From Prinia subflava (Eukaryota; Chordata; Aves; Passeriformes; Cisticolidae), in NCBI RefSeq assembly GCF_021018805.1, contig NC_086258.1, positions 18,878,692-18,942,691 of the forward strand: a stretch of DNA of 64,000 bases. The letters are read 5' to 3'. The translations under genes were made by a program, and so were the position numbers. Below the pieces are notes generated by a model that saw only the letters and a list, made by a program, of their open reading frames with translations, ran no database searches and was not told the origin of the DNA. Below, in pieces: positions 24,401 through 36,400 of this stretch; the first letter of the stretch is position 1, and each line of letters opens with the position of its first letter.

Positions 24401-27400
24401 ACTGTTGCTCAGCAGAGACCCAGACTTCCAGCCTGTGTCAGTGTTGAAATGTCTTGATCTTGATGGTGAAACTGGGGAGTTCTTGCTCTGAACTTGCTGC
24501 TGCTGGTGTTGCCTTGAGCTCTCCAGCCAGCATGGAGCTGATCCCATGGTAAGCTGTGAAAGAGCAAAGTGCAAAAAGTGCTGAGTTACCTTCTTGGAAG
24601 TACTGAAGGTTATTCTGCCTTGGGTGGTTAATTGCTCACTAATGAATGTGCTGTTGACAGCTCTCAGTACTCCATGGAAGCATGAAGAGGATTTCTCATT
24701 GAGGGTTAGGGAATTGTTTTCTAAATTTTAAAATTCTAAAATTCTAAATTATGTTAAAAAACAGCTATTCAGACTGCTTTTGCTTTGTAAATACAGCTAA
24801 CTCACTGGTATGTCATTCCAGCTCTATGCAGGTTCAGCCTTTGGAAAATCCACTTGGCTCATCTGCATATGTACATGCACAAAGGGCAGAGGAGTGAATC
24901 CTCATCTGCCCTGACCAGGGGGCAAGGTTGCTGCCATGGCATGGTGTGTTGTCACTGTGAACCTGATGTTTGGAGAAAAAACTGACTCTGTTTTCCATCC
25001 TTTTCAGAAACAAGAGTTGAAATAAAAGAGTCTGTCCGTGGACAGGATATCTTCATCATACAGACAATCCCCAGGTGAGGCACTTGTGGCTCAGTTTTGC
25101 ACCTGGGATGTGCTTTAAATATTTGGACCAGCAGATGGTTCAGTGGTTTTCTCACTGTAAACCAGCCCCATAACCAGTGGAACTCAGGCAGTGTTGTCAT
25201 TGCTCTCACTTAGATGTAAGGCCCCACATAGTGTTAAGCTGTTAACATTCCCAGAGGATTCATTGCAACACTGAGATGCTTCTCATCAAAAGCTGGAGTG
25301 TGTCACTTGAGGCAGGAACAGGAATGACTGATGGTTTCCACTGAAACACCCCTGGTCTGTGCTCATGGCCTTTCAGGCTCGGCTGTTGGGTGATTTCTGA
25401 CTGATATTTCCATCCCAGGATGGGTGATTCCTCTGCCTCCCAACACCAAGCAACAGAGCCAGCACCAAACAGCAGCTGCTGCTTTCATTGCAGGCTGGAT
25501 TACCCTTCCCCTTTTGCTGTAGTGATGTGAAACTGAGCTCAGGTGGAAGCCCATAGCCTCCCTCCTGTGCTTTTACAGTTCTTGATGATGGTTGGTCTTT
25601 TTGGGGTTTATTTTGGGCAGTTCTAGGCTTGGAGTAAGAGAAGGGCTGCAAGTAAGCAGGGGGCTACCAAACCATCTGTAACCCCAGGAACTTTGCTCCT
25701 TGCTGGCTCAGGAAGAGGAATGGGACAGCACCAGGGTGGTGGGAAGGGAGCCTGCAAGTAAATGGTAAATGCAAATCCCCCTACTGTGAGTAGGGGAGGT
25801 GCTGTTTTCAGAGATGAGGTATTGATAGTAACAAAACAAGGATATTCCTGTTCTGATAACTTTTTCCAAGTTACCAAATCTGCTCAGATTCTGGAGATGA
25901 CAAGAAGTAATAAGTTAGCAGAGTTCAATTGTAGCTCAAAAGTAGCAGGGAGCAGAATTGCCTGGACACAGGATTTTTCCTTGCTTGCCAAAGAAATAGA
26001 GTCCACTGAGAATTCAAGTTCATTTCCTCTGTGAAATGCTTGGCCTGTTGTAAAGAAAGCAGTAGGACTACTAGACCAGTTTACTTGTTTCTGGAATTCC
26101 TCTTGCAGGCAGAAACATTTTCCTAGGGCTCATATCTCTCCAGAGATATGCCCCAAGTGTTTCCTCCCTCAGGGAGCAGCTAAATCTCTGCAAGAGGAAA
26201 ATCTCCTGCTGTAGGATTATGTTTCGGGTGAATGGTGCCATTCTGTTGTCCCTTGTGAAGGAGTTCTCTGAAATAACTTGTAACTGAGAGCTGTGTAAAC
26301 ATGAAACAGATCAAGTGTTCAGAGAGAGCTAACTCAGAGCATTAGGGACAGGAACAGTTTTGGGAGGGGAAAATCTACCCTTTGGTTTTAACTTGTTGAT
26401 CCCCTTGTTTTTCCATTAACTGAATTCAGTGTTTTGGGCCAAGAAATGGATCTTTTTTAGCCAGAATGTTCAAGGCCCTCCAGGTGAGGAGCCAGTGTTG
26501 TGCAGCCAAGTCATCTTTCATTCCTAAACTGCAGCTGTGCCTTGCTGCATTGCTGGAGAGGACAGGTTCAAGGACATCCTAATTTTGCAGTGGGTTTCAG
26601 GGAGCTTTTCAGGAGAGTCAAAGCAACAGCTGTGTGGAATAATCTAAGAATAGGACTTCCACACTCAGAAGTGGTTTGAGAAGAAAATATTAGGACTTGT
26701 TAGTAGAGAGAGAAACAACCTTGTTATGCTGCAGCGTGAATTCACAGTTTGCATCTTAAATGCACAGAGAGAACAGAAAGACCTGAGTATTTGATACAGG
26801 CTCTCTGTCATAAAAGCTGTAGCACAACCAAAAAAAGATGACAAGGACAGTTACCATCCAAGGCTGGTGTGTGGACTGGCATTTGTGTGAAGGAAAATAG
26901 CTCATGTTTAGGTGGTAGAAAAATGAGCAAGTTGGTGATTTTGTGATACCCTAAAGGCAGAAGGAGCCTTTTAATGCTGAGTGTTGGTGCTGATTGTTGC
27001 AAAGTCCATGGACAGTGTCACATAAGGTGTTTGCTCAGCCTCCAGAGCAGGGGTGTCCAGGGATGGCCCAGGCAGAGATCAGGAGCAGCAGGGGAGGCTC
27101 TGGGGCGGTAAGGAGGGTGTGGGGGATAGCTGAGCTGTCTCTGTGTGTCCTGGTAATGAGCTGCCAGCCCGTGTGAGGTCTTGGCTCAGCCCTCCCAGCA
27201 GTAACTAACTGAGCAGGGCTTCAAGGCCAGAGGTGGGGAGGGCAGCAAGGAGCCTGGGATGCTCTCTTGGGTCCCTGTTTTGGAGATGCTGGGGCAGGGC
27301 TTCCTCGGCTTCCTGGGGAAAATGTAATTTTCCCCAGCTGGTGCCCTTGGTTGGGGTCTGTGCCCCTTGCAGAAGAGCAGATCAGTGATGGCTCAGCGTG

Positions 27401-30400
27401 AAGCCATCTCAGCCCACCCACCCTGGGCCCTGCTGGAGGGACAGACACATCCACCTCTGCCTAGTGCCTGTGCCAGCTGGTCTGCAGGAGCTTCCCTGAG
27501 CCCAGCTTGGGATCCTGCTTCCATACTGGGAGAAGCACCCTCCCTATCAGTATGGCTACTGGTGCTGCATCACCAGAACTGCTGGTGCCTTTTGAAGTCC
27601 CAGTCTTGTTCTCAACCTGCCTTCCATGTGAATATGCATGTATTTTCAAAGAGTAAGTTGAAAAATAATGATGAAAAATACTAAGTTTCTCAGATGAACT
27701 TTAAATAGGCTTCAGTTTGACCACTTTGTTTTTGTATGACACTGATAGTAGCATCTTTTTCTTCTCTCACAGCCCCACTGGCACAGCTAAATCACCAAAG
27801 GGAAGAAACAGTTCTTTGTTTGCTCGTTGTCCTGTGTGGCAGGGGGCTGTGTTTTATGTAATTCTTGGCTGGGTGCTCCAGAGCCAACAAAGCTTTCTTG
27901 TGTGTAAATGGTGTTGTGTGCACAGGCTGGTGGGGCCAGCGGGGACAACAGAGCCTCACAAAAGAAGAGGCACAAGTGGAGGTTAATTTCCAAAGGAAGG
28001 GAGAGCAGTGGGGAAATGGAAATGGTCAGAGGTTTGTCATGGGTCATGTCTCTGGGCAGATGGAGAAGCTGTCTCAGGGCTGAGCAATGTCTGGGTAATG
28101 TCCAGACACCTCTGCAGAGCTTTAGGCTGCTCTGTTTTACTGCTCTGCTGCTGTGTGGAAGGATGGCCCAGTCAGCCCCTGGCCTGTCACCATGGGCTGC
28201 ACAGCTGAGCCACTCCAGCACTGCCCTCCTGCCCAGGCTGGGGATGTGCTGTGTCACTGGGACCTGTCCATGCTGGAAACCCCCAGCCCAGGGGCTCTGT
28301 GCTGCAGGAGTGCCTGTCCTGCCACCTTTCGCTTCCCAGAAGTTCTTGAGTCAGTCTGTGGTGATGCACACAGTGTCTCTTGGTGTTGGTCTTAAGAACT
28401 AAGGGCTTAGCTTTTTTCCCCATCCCAGAATTAATTAAAATACAGATGAATACACTCCTACTGGGCCACTGCAGTCATTGTGGGGGAGCAAACTGTAAAT
28501 GGGATATTTCAGCCTCATGACCAGTGACAAGAATCAAGGAAACAGCACGAAGCTGAGTCAGAGGAGGTTTAGGTTGATATCAGGAAAAGGTTTTTTACCC
28601 AGAGGATGATTGCGCACTGGAACAGGCTCCCCAGGGAAGTGATCACAGCACCAAATCTACCTGAGCTCAAGAAGTGTTTGGGCAACACTCTCAGGGACAG
28701 GATAGGATTGTTGGGGTATTCTGTGTAGGACCAGGAATTGTATTCATGATGCTGATGGAGCCCTTCAAACTCAGTGTATTCCATGATTTTTCTGCCTGTG
28801 TTACTTTTTTGTTTGGTTGTTTTTTCTTCCAAGAAGCAGTCCTTTATCATTTCCTGTGCTGTTGTTCCTTCCATCTCTAGATAAGCTAAAGAGTGTGGAG
28901 ATGCTGATCTCCACCAAAGTGCTATGTCTGGAGTTTGTACTGCTCCAGTTGCAGTATTTCTTAAAGCAGAAAAAATAACCTGCCTTACACTGTTAAAGAG
29001 GAAAATACCCTAAGAAATCCAATGTGGATGAACTTGTGTTGGCTGGATGTGTGCTGCTTCTTTAAAAGACTATTTTATTTCAAATTACACTGTATCAAGT
29101 GACATTTGTTCCAAACTAAATTCTGTACAAAGCCTTTTTTTGTCAGATGATGGAGGGAAATCATCATACACCTTATGTTAGAATATAAAATCAAATTCCA
29201 GTCCACAGCTCTTGAGTGCTGTGTTGTGTCCTATATGTGTAAAAGTTGATTGTAATTTGTTGTGACGTGGTGGAAGGAGCTGTGTGGCTGCAGTCTGGCT
29301 CTGGCATACATTAGCCTGAGATGCAGCATTATTTGTGTGGAGTTTTGGTGAGGGGTGGTCTGGGTATAAATGGAAAAGAAGTTGCATTGGAAAAACACCT
29401 GCCAATATTTGGAATTGTGTTCAAATCTCCTAGAGATGTGAATACTGCTGTCATGGAGCTGCTGATCATGGCCTATGCACTGAAGACTTCCTGTGCCAGG
29501 AACATCATTGGGGTCATCCCTTACTTCCCCTACAGCAAACAGAGCAAAATGAGGAAGAGGGGCTCCATAGTGTGCAAGCTGCTGGCTTCAATGCTTGCCA
29601 AGGCAGGTGAGTGTCCCAGGGAGCAGCAGCGTGGCAGGCTTGGTGCTCCTGGGCATCCCAGAGGTCGTCTGTCCTTCCATTCTCCTGTTTGATGTGGGGA
29701 TGTGTTGCTGAGATCTTGAGCCACATTAGGGGAATTAATTTTCTTCAGCTTTCTTGTGTTTCTTTGTAACTTGCATCTGGGGAAGTGGCCTAGAAATGTT
29801 ATAGTGAGATAAAGTGTCAGCCAAGTGCTGTGGCATCACATGCCTGTTCCTCATGTCTGTAGAACTTTCTGTGTTAATCCATTTATGACTATTTTATGAC
29901 ATGGCATAATAGTCTGAGTAATAGCTAAAACAGTCTGGAAAATGGAGGTGTTGAAGGAACTCCAGCCACATGGGAATATTTTCAATAAATTGTTGTATTT
30001 TTCCCCCCTTAGGTTTAACACACATTATCACAATGGACCTGCATCAAAAGGAAATCCAAGGCTTCTTCAGCTTTCCAGTAGACAACCTGAGAGCATCCCC
30101 TTTCTTGCTTCAGTATATACAGGAAGAAGTGAGGTTACTCTAGTTCTGTGTATATCAGCTTGTCTGAACTCATTTTAATGTGATGGCAGCATTGGGCCCC
30201 TGCTTAAGTAGAGGTGGTGGTGTCAGTCTAGGTCAATCCTGTTAATGAATTCTTTCTCAGGGGGTACCTATTGCATGTTTCATGGGAAGGTGTTACACTT
30301 TTCTGATTGGATAGAAACTGAACTGCAGCCCAAGCAGGAGAGGAGCTTGCTCTCTGTGGAGTTAGTGCCATTTGAGAGATGCTACTTGTGCTCCAGCCTC

Positions 30401-33400
30401 TAATCACTTCTGAAATCCTGTTAAACTGCTTCCCCTCTCCCCTTGTGCTGTGCTGGATTTCTGACTGCTTTGAATTATTGATAGACTTTGTCTTGGGCTG
30501 AGTGTAGGAGTGCTGAGCACAGCAGGGCTGGGAGCAGGGCATGGAGGTTTTATTCTCCATGTGCAAAAGATGATGATTTGTTCCCACGTGGTGAGAGCAA
30601 GGCTTCCCCATATGGGGAGGGTTAAACATAGTGAACATTCCCACCTTTGCAGAATACACAAATACTGGTGTTGGAAGCAAGTGCTGTTGCTTCTCTAGCT
30701 TCTCTAGTCACAGAATGAAAATTTGGTTCTGGGGAGGAGGATGGGTGAAATTATTCAGCCATATATCAAACCAGTTACTCCCTAACAAGAAGGTCTTTTT
30801 TAAATTAATTAACTTTTTATCACATCCAGATTCCAGATTACAGAAATGCAGTTATTGTAGCCAAATCTCCTGGTGCTGCTAAAAGGTAAATGAATGCTTT
30901 GCTTGCTGGTTAAAAGTTAATTGGAAAATACCTGAGTTGGTGGAAAATATACCAGGGAAAGTATGGGAGGGTAGCAAATGAATTGACAATCTGGTCATAA
31001 TGCCTTTGTGGCTGGAAATGGGATGGATGTGGTGCAGGTAGGCAGCTGAACTTTGTATTCCCACCCTGATGGGAGCAAACTCTGGTGCTCTCACTGAAAT
31101 GGTTCACACTTGCTGCTGGAGTTTCTGAAAGCATTTCACATGTGGAGGAACACAGGAGACCCTGTGGTGTAGCCAAGGGGTAGAGTGGGCTTTGGGATAT
31201 TAATGAGCAATGAGGAGTCACTCCCAGCGAGGTTTCTTGCAGGGAAACAGCCACAGAGGTGCAGCCTTTGCTTGCTGTGGTGGGCTGTGAAGCTGCACCA
31301 GCCCAGCACCCTCCTGAGAGGCAGTTTTTGTCTTGCAGGGCTCAGTCTTACGCCGAGAGGCTGCGCCTGGGGCTGGCAGTGATCCATGGAGAGGCTCAGT
31401 GCACAGAGCAGGACATGGACGACGGGCGTCACTCCCCGCCGATGCTCAAAAATGCCACAGTGCATCCTGGCCTGGAGCTGCCATGTAAGATCAAGCTTCT
31501 CTGCTTACCTTTGGGGGAAAAGAAAGAAAAGTTTGGTGGGAAATTTCTGTTGGCTTATCTGTGTGAGTGTAACCAACCTAAAGGCAGTTAGACCAGTGGA
31601 AATTTTTTCATGGAAAGGTTGATATCAGTGAGTTGTGTGAGAAGTCACAGGGGAAGGTTTTTATTCAACTCCTTGTGGTCATGTAGAGCCATCAGTATTT
31701 TCTCCTTGGCTGTGCCTGCTCCATAGTGTTAGACTGACAAACATCTGATAAAGGTGGTGCTTTTACAGTGTTCAGCAAAAGAATTCATTGAGCTGATGAA
31801 ACAAGGGAGATGTAAAAGTGTAAATAATGAGATAACAACCACTGAGACAGGCTGTTGGCTCCATTGGGGAGGTGAGGGCTGCTCTTTGTCTTCCCTTCTC
31901 TGCAGCCATTGTTACTGCTGGAATTTTCTTCACCTTGGCACCCAGGTGATCGTATTCCAATGTCTGTTTTGACAAGGTTTTGAGATTTATGTGGCTGGGG
32001 TGAATAGGTTCTCCAAGAGCATTGTTGACCTGCTTCTGGAGCTCTTGCCATTGATTTGGAAGCAGAGAGCAAAAGAAAAAGAGGCAACTTGTGTTCTGGG
32101 AAATGCCATCCTCAGGACTGCTTGTATTCCTGCAGCAGTCAAATAACAACAGTACAATCAAAATGCAGCTCCCTTTTGGGAGGATTTAGCTTTCTAGGCA
32201 GGTGGTGGTAGGACAGAAATTGGGAGCAGGAGCGTGGCTGAGAAGTGCCCGTGGGAAAGGCTGTGTGCTGCTACGTGTGGCAACACCAGCAGTGGTTTGG
32301 GCTAGTGATAATCATCTAATCTTTGGAAATTCAGAGAGAACATCCAACCGGTTTATGGGCAGCTTGTGGAGGGGAGGCAAGTAAGACTGCAGGCATTTTA
32401 CGTCACCCCAGTTGTGTCTCACTGGAATACAATCAGTTAAACAGCGCTTTTGTTGCTGGTGAAACTCCTCTTTGGCCTTGGGGGGCAGGTGGAGCTTTGC
32501 AATGAAGTTTGGGACTTTATTTTTCTCCTTCTGATAAGGGGATTTTTTTCATGCCTTTCCAAGAAGGCAGGAATCTGCATGGTTATTCTTCACTTTCTCC
32601 TTCCCCTCCTATTCTGGAGGATGCTGTCCTCCAGAATATCAGTAGCTGACATTTGTCCGCTATAGAGGAATTGATGTGATTGTATTTTTATTTCCAGCTG
32701 TGTCACTTCAAAGAAGCTCAACTGTGGAAGGTTGTGCTGCTGGAGAACCCTGTAAATGGTTGTTCATATAGAAACGTGCCCTTGTCCAGTTTAATTACAA
32801 ATCCAATGGACAGTTGTTTTCAGTCCTCAGCTATCCAAACACAGACTAATTTGCTGTGTATCACCACTTTCTTATTTTATCTCCTGCTGCACAAACTCAG
32901 CACTTGACCAATGACCTTACATCCCAGCATGCCTGAGGCAGTGTGAAACAGTCAAGCTGAGGCTTGGCAGCTCTCTGTCATGGGGTGGATTGTGAGGCAG
33001 ACTTGTCCAAAACTCTGAGCAGAAGTTGCAGTTTTCTAACCTGAGAGATACCTGGTTTTGAGTGAGTAGGGTTCTGGAGGTGCAGAATTCTGAGGTTATC
33101 CCTGTCTAAAAGCAGCCTGTGCGTTCTGGTTGTGTCACAGTCTCTGCCAGACAGAGGTGAAAATGCAGCTGGGATGGCAATGCTGCAGTGTCTGGGCTGA
33201 CCCTCTCTGCTGTGCCTTGTTTCTTGTCCAATTCAGTCATTTGAAAAACATCTTGCCACCTCAAATGTCACATAATTCCAAGCCCTCATTCAGCTGTGTG
33301 GTTGGTTGTGAAAGTTCAGACATGTGCTGCTGCTCAGAGCTCGATGTTCCTCACACCAGAACTGACCCCAAACCCTCTGATTGTCAAAACAGAAGTGTCT

Positions 33401-36400
33401 GTCAGTCTGCCTGGCTCAGCAACCAAAACTGGGCCTGGCAGGTAGAGGGTTGGGGATGTTCCTGGAGGGTGGCTGAGGCTTCTTACGGAACATCCCACTC
33501 TGGGCTACAACCAGATCAGTGTGGAGCATCCCAGACTTGGCAACTGAAGCTCCAGGCAGTTGTGTTAGAGCCAGGAAAGAGTGAAACCTGTGTCTGGGAG
33601 CAGCTCTAGAGCCCCACAGCGAAGGGTTGTGCTTTGTGCCATTCTCCATGGGCTTCCCAGTGAATTGGCCAGGCTCCTGCATCCTGGCATGCACCTTCTG
33701 CCCCTGTTCTAGCAGGGATCATGTGCCTCTAATTAATGAGTGCTAGGCAGTGTAATGGCTTATTTATTGTCCTGTGGGTGTGGCTTGATGTGATATTCTG
33801 ATTCGTAGGGAGCCACAGCAGAAAAATGCCAGAGGTGCTTCTAATCACACTTAAAATGCTGCGCTAGCAGCAAGAGCCCACATCACTGCAGCCCCTGAAA
33901 TCAGAGCCTTGTGACAGGATGTCACTCCAAGGTTACTCCCTTTGATTGTGGGCTTTTGTGTCTCAGAGCTTGCAGCTGGCTCGGGGCTGTACCTTAGCAA
34001 ATGCATGGGGACTCTTTGCATGTTTCCTCCAGAAAAAGAGTGGAGCACCATCTGCTAAGCACGTTTCAGTGGCTTTGGAATTCAGTACTTTATACAGAGA
34101 GATAATGGTCTGCTTGAATCCCAGAGCCCAGCAAACTGCCACAAAGGTAGTTTGGGGAGAAAACTGGAGTGACCATAGGTCTGTTCCTGCTTCCCTACCC
34201 CCATCTTGCCGGTGTTTGGGCTGGGCACAGGGATGTTTTCTGTCCTTCCAAGGTTATCTCTACAGAAAACTGTTCATTCTTGAGCAGCCTTTTGCTCCCA
34301 GGCTCTGTTATAAATGCCAGCATTATATTTCTTGGTGATTGTCACTTTAATGTGCACTGTCAGCTTCAAATAGAATTTATTTTAGTGTTTCTTAACCTGT
34401 TTTTGACCACTTAATTAAAGCAACATGTTTACACACCTGGAAATGTTCTTTTTTAGTGCCAGTGATCCTGCCTTTAACATGTGGTACTTTGGTGTATATT
34501 ATGCACATCTGAATGAAAGTGTTCTTTGATATTCTTGTTTTATAAAATATGGTGGTTGGTCTAGTTTTTTCTCTTTTATTTTCCCCCCTCAGAAGCTACA
34601 GATACCACAAGCATCTTTTCTTACTCTTCAGAAAATGTCAGCAACTCTTTAACCCAAGCTTGTACATGATCCAAGGGGTTACACCAGGCAAAAGTACCAC
34701 CATGGCTTATTTCTGTTACCCTCTTCTGTCTACAAACATAGAGGGTTTGTGTCTGGGAGGAAAATATTTTTTATTATTTGAATAATTTTTCAAGGCATCT
34801 CCTCCTAGCAGTTCTGACTTGCACATCTTGATATGTCCAAAGATTTTGAAGAAGAAACTGGCTGCACTAACCCTTGTGTAGACTCTCACCACCTTGGACC
34901 AGTTAAGATTTGATGTGGTTGTGGGTAGATCTTTGGCTTGCAATTTTTTTTTTCTTTTTTTTGCAGAGAATATTGAACAAGGAAAAGGGAGAACATCTCT
35001 TTAAGATCCGGGTAGGTCGACACGTTGCCTACCATTCTTTAAAAATAAACCAAAATTGAAATACAGCTTTTAAAAAACAGACAGATGCAATGCACTGCTA
35101 ATGTTGCTAGTTGCCATGTTAGCCTTTAAGCATAGCAAGGAATGTGTCTGCTTCCTTCATGGAGTACAAGAATACTGATTTGCTGAAGCTCCATATCTCT
35201 GTGAGTAAAATAGTGCTGAATTTCAGCTCCCCAGCCCTGTTCACCATTTGTATAGAAAGGTTTCCCCTGACCTGGCTGTTGTAAACAGAGATGGCACTCC
35301 TCAGTGGATACACACGGAGGCTGGGATGGCAGCCAGGTGGATCCTTTTGATATTTCACAGCTCCCACCAGGAGCTCTGCTACTGTCCAGACAAGACAGTA
35401 AACTCATAACTAATCTAAGCAGGTCAGTAGTGCCTGTAGCTGAAATTTATGATCTGCTTATCTCTCACGGTGCTTAATCTTCGTTTATTACAAATAATCT
35501 TCCTTCTCATAAGAATATTTTTCCTTCAGGATTTAGACGTGATTTTGCATTTGATAGGAGACTCAGAAATAACCATGCAAGGGAGGCTGGGGAAATCTGT
35601 GCCATGAAGAGCTGTTGATTAACTCTTCAGTCCAAGGTAGCTGTGACTTTAACTGCAAAACCTGGCAATGAGTGATGGGACTTTGGGCAAAACAGGATTA
35701 CTGGACACCTTTTATACAGTTTGGGTAGGTTTATGGAAATCCAGCCTGTGGAGCAGGTCATGGATGTGAAGAACAGCTCTACACAAGAATCTTAGAAGTT
35801 GTGGTCCTTATAGTTGCTTTCATCATATCCCTCAATGTGACTCATTCACCCAACTGTGCTTGCACTCTAAGCATTCCCAGGCACTGATGAGATATGGGAA
35901 TAGTACTGGATCATCCTGCTGTGTAGGATGGGGAGTTTAATGTAAGACTTTTCTGGTGAGGAGAGTAGAGTTCAATATTCAGACAGGCTTTTTGGTGGGC
36001 AATGGCTTGTGTTCTCCTGCTGCTCAGGTATTACATTGAAGTGGATTATCCTAAAAGAGAAAAATCTTGCTGTATCTGAACTCCTTGAGGCACTTGAGAA
36101 GCCTCTGTGGCCAGAATCCTGGCCAGACCTGAGCTTACAAAAGGAGGGGCACCAAGTGCCTTGGTAGGACACTTTGAACTCACTGTGGAGAGTATAAAAT
36201 AGGGATGTGGGGTGTGGAGGTGGGCCAGGTAAGTGTTACAAAATCCTGGAGGAGCCTCTTGGCTTCAGTGGTTAGATCAGCCCAGATTGTCACCTACTGA
36301 ACAATGTCTGGCCACCACGGTGTCCTTTCCATGCTGGAAGTTTTTGTAGCACCCATGGCAAGTGAGAGGTTTGGCAGATGGACAGCAAGTCCCTGGCCTG

